Positions 60,656 to 64,000 of a stretch of 64,000 nt of DNA are shown one piece after another. How positions within the stretch are numbered: the first letter of the stretch is position 1; the number at the start of each line of letters is the position of its first letter. The notes under the pieces were generated by a model. It made no database searches, was not told the DNA's origin, and saw only the letters and a list, made by a program, of their open reading frames with translations. The DNA is taken from the NCBI GenBank assembly GCA_948474755.1, contig CAOLHI010001484.1, positions 124,001-188,000 of the forward strand, given 5' to 3'. The DNA is from Ctenosaura bakeri (lineage: Eukaryota; Chordata; Lepidosauria; Squamata; Iguanidae). Made by a program: the position numbers and the translations under genes.

Positions 60656-61420
60656 CTGTTTGAAAAAAAACAAGCATTGAAAGCACTTTCATATATTCAC
60701 TAAAACAGCATTTAGGAAAGTACACCATACCAGTGTCGGTATAATGTATAGAACAAGAAGGGGAAGGCAGACATTTACAATAAAAATGAAAGCACTCACT
60801 AGCCTGGAGGAAAATAGAAAGTCTCCTGCATCAAAATATTGAGGCCAGATACAATATTTCTAGAGGAGCTATCCAGAAGTTCTTTCATATCATGATAATG
60901 AAGTACATATTTATTGCATTACAAATGGATTGTCTGAAAACTGCACTACAGAACAACTCTACTGTTAAAACATGGCATATGATGTAAGCCTTAATACTGT
61001 GAGGGCTGGAGATCTGAGAGTCGTTATGACTTCCTTCCTTCCCATATCACTTCCAGACTTTGAAAAATGGGAAAGTATGAGGGAGCTACACCTTGTTTTA
61101 GAGAAGAGAGAATGACAGCCCTGGATTATGACTGTTTGGAACAGCAGTTCTAGTCAATTTAAAACATTCCACGACAGTAATCCCAAGTGTTTTTAAGGCC
61201 ATAAGGGCTCCCTAGACAATACTGCTCTACAATTAAAGTCATTCTGTTATTTAACTACTGACATACTTTAAGCAGTGCTAACTTTGAACAAGGAAAAAAA
61301 GAAGTCAGGTTTCTAACACATCTGACTGATATAGTAATGTAAAGAAACATACTTCCACTGATCTTGTATCAGAATTAAATGGATAACAGTGTACTCAAAT
61401 TATAATGCTAAAAAAAATAC
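60656..61420. other. COMMD10 intron, 765 bp
   Basis: Short intron with a GT donor next to 61421 (gtattttt on the minus strand) and an AG acceptor next to 60655 (polypyrimidine tract tttttttc). No repeat recognised. Confidence 0.85.
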
Positions 61421-61531
61421 CTGTTCCAAAATAAATGTTATCGTCTCAAGGACTAAATGGAGATCTTGCTTTTCGACCAGGAATGCAGCTTGAAGCTTTT
61501 CTTCCTCTTCTTCTGTGAAAGTACTTTCAGC
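61421..61531 (-). CDS. COMMD10: COMMD10 exon, helical N-terminal domain
   Basis: This 111-bp exon encodes 37 residues: [17 protein letters not shown], then [20 protein letters not shown]. The run of glutamates followed by KLQAAF and the VLETI.FILEQ helix are characteristic of COMMD10 and distinguish it from other COMMD paralogues. The acceptor is ...aaatttcag|GCTGAAAG and the donor CAG|gtattt; both ends are phase 0. The preceding exon should end in the LHLK-like segment before AES and was not found between 61532 and 64000. In the Commander complex the N-terminal helical domain packs against partner subunits. No damage is visible. Confidence 0.95.
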
Positions 61532-62039
61532 CTGAAATTTAAAAAAAATATTAATTTACTCACAAACAAAGGTATTTTTACATGCAGATATTATTTGACA
61601 GCTTTCCAATTGTGCCATAAAAATGGTACCAAAGGCATCTAAAAACAGTACAAAACACACAAGATACAGTTAAAAGGTTTTAAAAACTAATGCAAATAAA
61701 AACACATTGCTAGCTGTCACAATAATAAATCCTCACTGTATGCAAAATTAATTACGGAATGATTATATCATCATATTATACATAGTAATTTGTTTCATTT
61801 TATTTATTTTAATAAACTTGGTAGCCACAGTATGTGTGATGAGCTAAAACGTTTACTGACAGAAGTTCTACAAGAAGAGTCATATCAAACGTTCATAAAA
61901 TAAAGGAAATAAAGAGAATGCCATACAGCCACTCCAACAGAAGCAAGAAGCAGGAACTATGCATTTGCTGAGATAAGATAATTCCACACCTTGAGACATT
62001 CTTAATCTAAAGGAAAAGCATATAGAAGATGGAGCAAGC
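61532..62039. other. COMMD10 intron, unique part
   Basis: AT-rich, nothing recognised. Confidence 0.5.
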
Positions 62040-62292
62040 TTGTCTTCTGTTGTTCTGGAGACTAGAACACAAAACCATAGATTAAAATTATGGGAAAAGA
62101 GATTCCACCTAAACATTAGGAAGAACTTCTAAAACAGATTGCCTTGAAGGGTGATGGCCTCTCCTCCTTTGGAGGTCTTTAAATAGAAGTTGGATGGCCA
62201 TCTTTCAGAAGTGCTTTAGTTGTGCATTCCTGCACAGCAACAGGTTGCATTAAATGCCCCTTACAATCACTTCCAACTCTGTGATTCAATAC
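62040..62292 (+). mobile_element. CR1 LINE 3' end
   Basis: The blocks 'gagattccacctaaacatta' plus 'ggaagaactt', 'tttggaggtctttaaataga' plus 'agttggatggccatct' and the terminus 'tcacttccaactctgtgatt' plus 'caata' are the CR1 3' end. They are the plus-strand counterpart of the copy ending at 48445. Confidence 0.88.
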
Positions 62293-62867
62293 AAATGTCT
62301 TACTTATGGTCTCAGTTTCTCATCTGGCCAGCCTGGTGAACAAAAGAGGGCTGGATTAGATTACCAAATTGATATGGAAGATGGGACATGGGTCTCCTCA
62401 TACCACTATTTCCCAGCCATTCCATCAGGCTGTAGTTGGGACAAAAAAAGAATGCAAGACCACCTTCAGCGCTACTAAGAAGCCTTCCATAGAACTCTGC
62501 CTGTCCAACAACTGTCAATCCACAACCATTGCATCAGATGTAGTACAAGGAAAACTAGGAAGCAGGGCCACTCAGTTTGGATTCTCTCTTTGAGCTGTTT
62601 CCTTCCCAGCTGGTTTTGATAAGATGTCAACAACTTCTCAGCTGCATTACAGTTACTCATTATTCATGCAATATTAACAGAGACCTGAGCACCTTGAAAG
62701 TTAACAAATTTATTAAACTTATTTCTTAAACTATATATTTATGACCATATACATAGCTACAAAATATGAAACCTCACCAGCTTTTGCATCTTTATCAACA
62801 ATAGCAGTTAAAGCTTTTCAAAACATGAAGATAAATGCTGGCAGATGTGTACAGCAGAAGCAGGCTA
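62293..62867. other. non-coding, no feature recognised
   Basis: Nothing recognised. Confidence 0.35.
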
Positions 62868-62965
62868 CTGTAGCCCTCCAGCTATTCTAGGACCCATAAT
62901 TCCCATAATTCATCATAGCTCCACTGGAAAGGGCTGCTGGGAGTCGTTGGCCAAAAACATCAGAG
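62868..62965. mobile_element. palindromic MITE, family B (copy 5, diverged)
   Basis: 'gtagccctccagctattcta' at the left and 'gctgctgggagtcgttggcc' at the right are degraded arms of family B. Confidence 0.4.
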
Positions 62966-63032
62966 CACCACAGTTGTCAACATTTACAACAAAGGCTAGT
63001 GGAACAGGAATAGGGCTACCCCAGAAACAGGC

Positions 63033-63076
63033 AACAAATACTACACTTGATCTTAGCCAAAAGGCCGAGAAGCGAT
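63033..63076 (-). pseudogene. U2 snRNA 5' fragment
   Basis: On the minus strand, 63076 to 63041 reads ATCGCTTCTCGGCCTTTTGG followed by CTAAGATCAAGTGTAG, an exact match to U2 nucleotides 1-36 as I know them, with a weaker match continuing to about nucleotide 44. This covers the 5' stem-loop and the branch-point recognition region start, but the remaining roughly 145 nt, including the Sm site, are absent. It begins precisely at nucleotide 1 of U2, as expected of an RNA-derived retrocopy. I see no upstream snRNA promoter element. Confidence 0.9.
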
Positions 63077-63272
63077 TGGAGTGCGATTGAAGTGCATTGG
63101 AGGCTTTCTCTCTGTACAACCAAAGTCATCTGAAACTCATGAAAACTGAAGTTCTGACAACCATAAAGAGCTGCTCTCAGGGACAGGAAAGTCTGTATTT
63201 TTTTTATTTTCTCCCAAATCTGAACAAATATTTGCTTTGTTCAGCCTTTGTTTTTTAATAAGTACAAAACTT

Positions 63273-63473
63273 AGCACCTTTCTACACTACACAGTTATAG
63301 TGCTATTATTCCACTTTCAACATCCTATGGAATCCTGGGGTTTGCAGTTTAGGGAGAAGCATTTAGAATTCTCAGCCAGAAAGATCTTTGGCCTCAGCAA
63401 ACTACAAACCCCAGAATTCTACAAGATGTTGAAAGTGGAATAATAGCACTATAACAGTGTAGTGTGGAAGGCC
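63273..63473. mobile_element. palindromic MITE, family A (copy 3, best preserved)
   Basis: Left arm 'acctttctacactacacagt' then 'tatagtgctattattccact' then 'ttcaacatc'. The right arm is the inverted copy 'gatgttgaaagtggaataat' then 'agcactataacagtgtagtg' then 'tggaagg'. The arms pair almost perfectly over about 45 bp, and a second stem ('ggaatcctggggtttgcagt' with 'actacaaaccccagaattct') lies inside. Non-coding hAT-type MITE; target duplication not certain. Confidence 0.85.
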
Positions 63474-63517
63474 CTTAGTCTAAAGTCATGGTAAAAGCTG
63501 TATGAAGCAGTTAGGAA

Positions 63518-63640
63518 TCTTTGACTCTCCAAATGTTACTAGGTTGAAAGTCCTTTCATCTATGACCTTGCCTGTCAAGATAGCTGTAACTAAAGGGAAC
63601 TGTATACCAACAATATCTGGGGTGTCACAGGTTCCCCAAG
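63518..63640. mobile_element. palindromic MITE, family B (copy 6, diverged)
   Basis: 'gactctccaaatgttactag' at the left and 'ccaacaatatctggggtgtc' plus 'acaggttcccca' at the right, as in family B. Confidence 0.5.
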
Positions 63641-64000
63641 CCTGCAGTAAGTGCTCTACTCCTGATTCAGCAGACAAAATGTAAGGACCACGATAAGCCC
63701 AAAAGATGGTACTGTCATATGGAGGCTCCTGTGTCTCTTTTGCTCATGAGAATTACAGTGTCTACAGGTATTCAGTAACTCTACTAGTCTTTAAATCAAT
63801 TCTTCTCTTACTTCTTTTAACCCAATGTTTCAAAAATCATTTTCGCACAGGCAGATTGCACAGAAAAAAAGGCTGTAACGTATCAATTTGACAGACATCA
63901 GAATTCCCATCAGAAATTCCTTTTCAGAAAGATCGAACAGTCACAGTTTTCTCTACAGCATTAATCCAAAGTGGTGGATTGCAAGCTAACTATTGGTAGG
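63641..64000. other. non-coding, no feature recognised
   Basis: Presumably COMMD10 intron. No exon recognised. Confidence 0.4.

Noticed and set aside
63033..63076. Functional U2 snRNA gene
   Set aside because: Only the first ~44 of about 190 nt are present; Sm site and 3' stem-loops are missing.

Overview
The window is vertebrate nuclear DNA, almost certainly from a squamate reptile (lizard or snake). It combines BovB/RTE, CR1, L2-like and L1 LINEs, tRNA- and 5S-rRNA-derived SINEs, a DIRS retrotransposon, a SPIN-type hAT element, Tigger-like elements and several palindromic MITE families, in an AT-rich intronic background. There are no operons, bacterial genes or CRISPR arrays, and nearly all open reading frames are fossils of transposons or chance frames.

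The one host gene I can support is COMMD10, on the minus strand. Three consecutive coding exons are visible: 61531-61421, 60655-60500 and 41304-41194. All three have consensus splice sites and phase 0/0 boundaries, and they join without a break into 126 residues of a COMMD10-like protein: the end of the helical N-terminal domain and the start of the COMM domain. Introns of 765 bp and about 19.2 kb separate them. The first exon(s) must lie beyond 64000. The last COMM-domain exon(s) were not found by eye and probably lie to the left of base 1, so about 1-41193 is most likely one long intron.

Layout. 1-1240: minus-strand BovB LINE with a YADD reverse-transcriptase motif. 1.4-5.3 kb: SINE, L2-like and MITE remnants. 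5.25-5.93 kb: Tigger-like element with an internal minisatellite. 8.77-14.66 kb: a nearly complete but decayed DIRS element (gag-like, RT, RNase H, methyltransferase-like and tyrosine recombinase regions, with inverted terminal repeats and an internal complementary region). 16-22.8 kb: small MITEs, SINEs, a Tigger-like element and a striking pair of 73-bp inverted repeats. 22.8-29 kb: mostly unique AT-rich DNA. 29.85-31.8 kb: a nested set in which an L2-like LINE is interrupted by a tRNA SINE and by a twin-primed L1, and the L1 is itself interrupted by a SPIN-like hAT element. 32-41 kb: unique DNA with a SINE, MITEs and a Tigger-like element. 42.5-43.5 kb: L2-like plus SINE. 48.4-49.7 kb: CR1. 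53.1-53.8 kb: Tigger-like element with minisatellite. 55.8-59.45 kb: a 3.66-kb L1 with a perfect 16-bp target-site duplication. 60.5-61.5 kb: two COMMD10 exons. 62-63.7 kb: a CR1 end, a U2 snRNA fragment and MITEs.

I did not find a convincing new host system. The most interesting structures are the SPIN-like element with a GC-rich core of unknown origin, the 99%-identical 73-bp inverted repeats 1.55 kb apart, Tigger-like elements that each carry their own internal repeats, and the four-element nest whose target-site duplications reveal most of the order of events.
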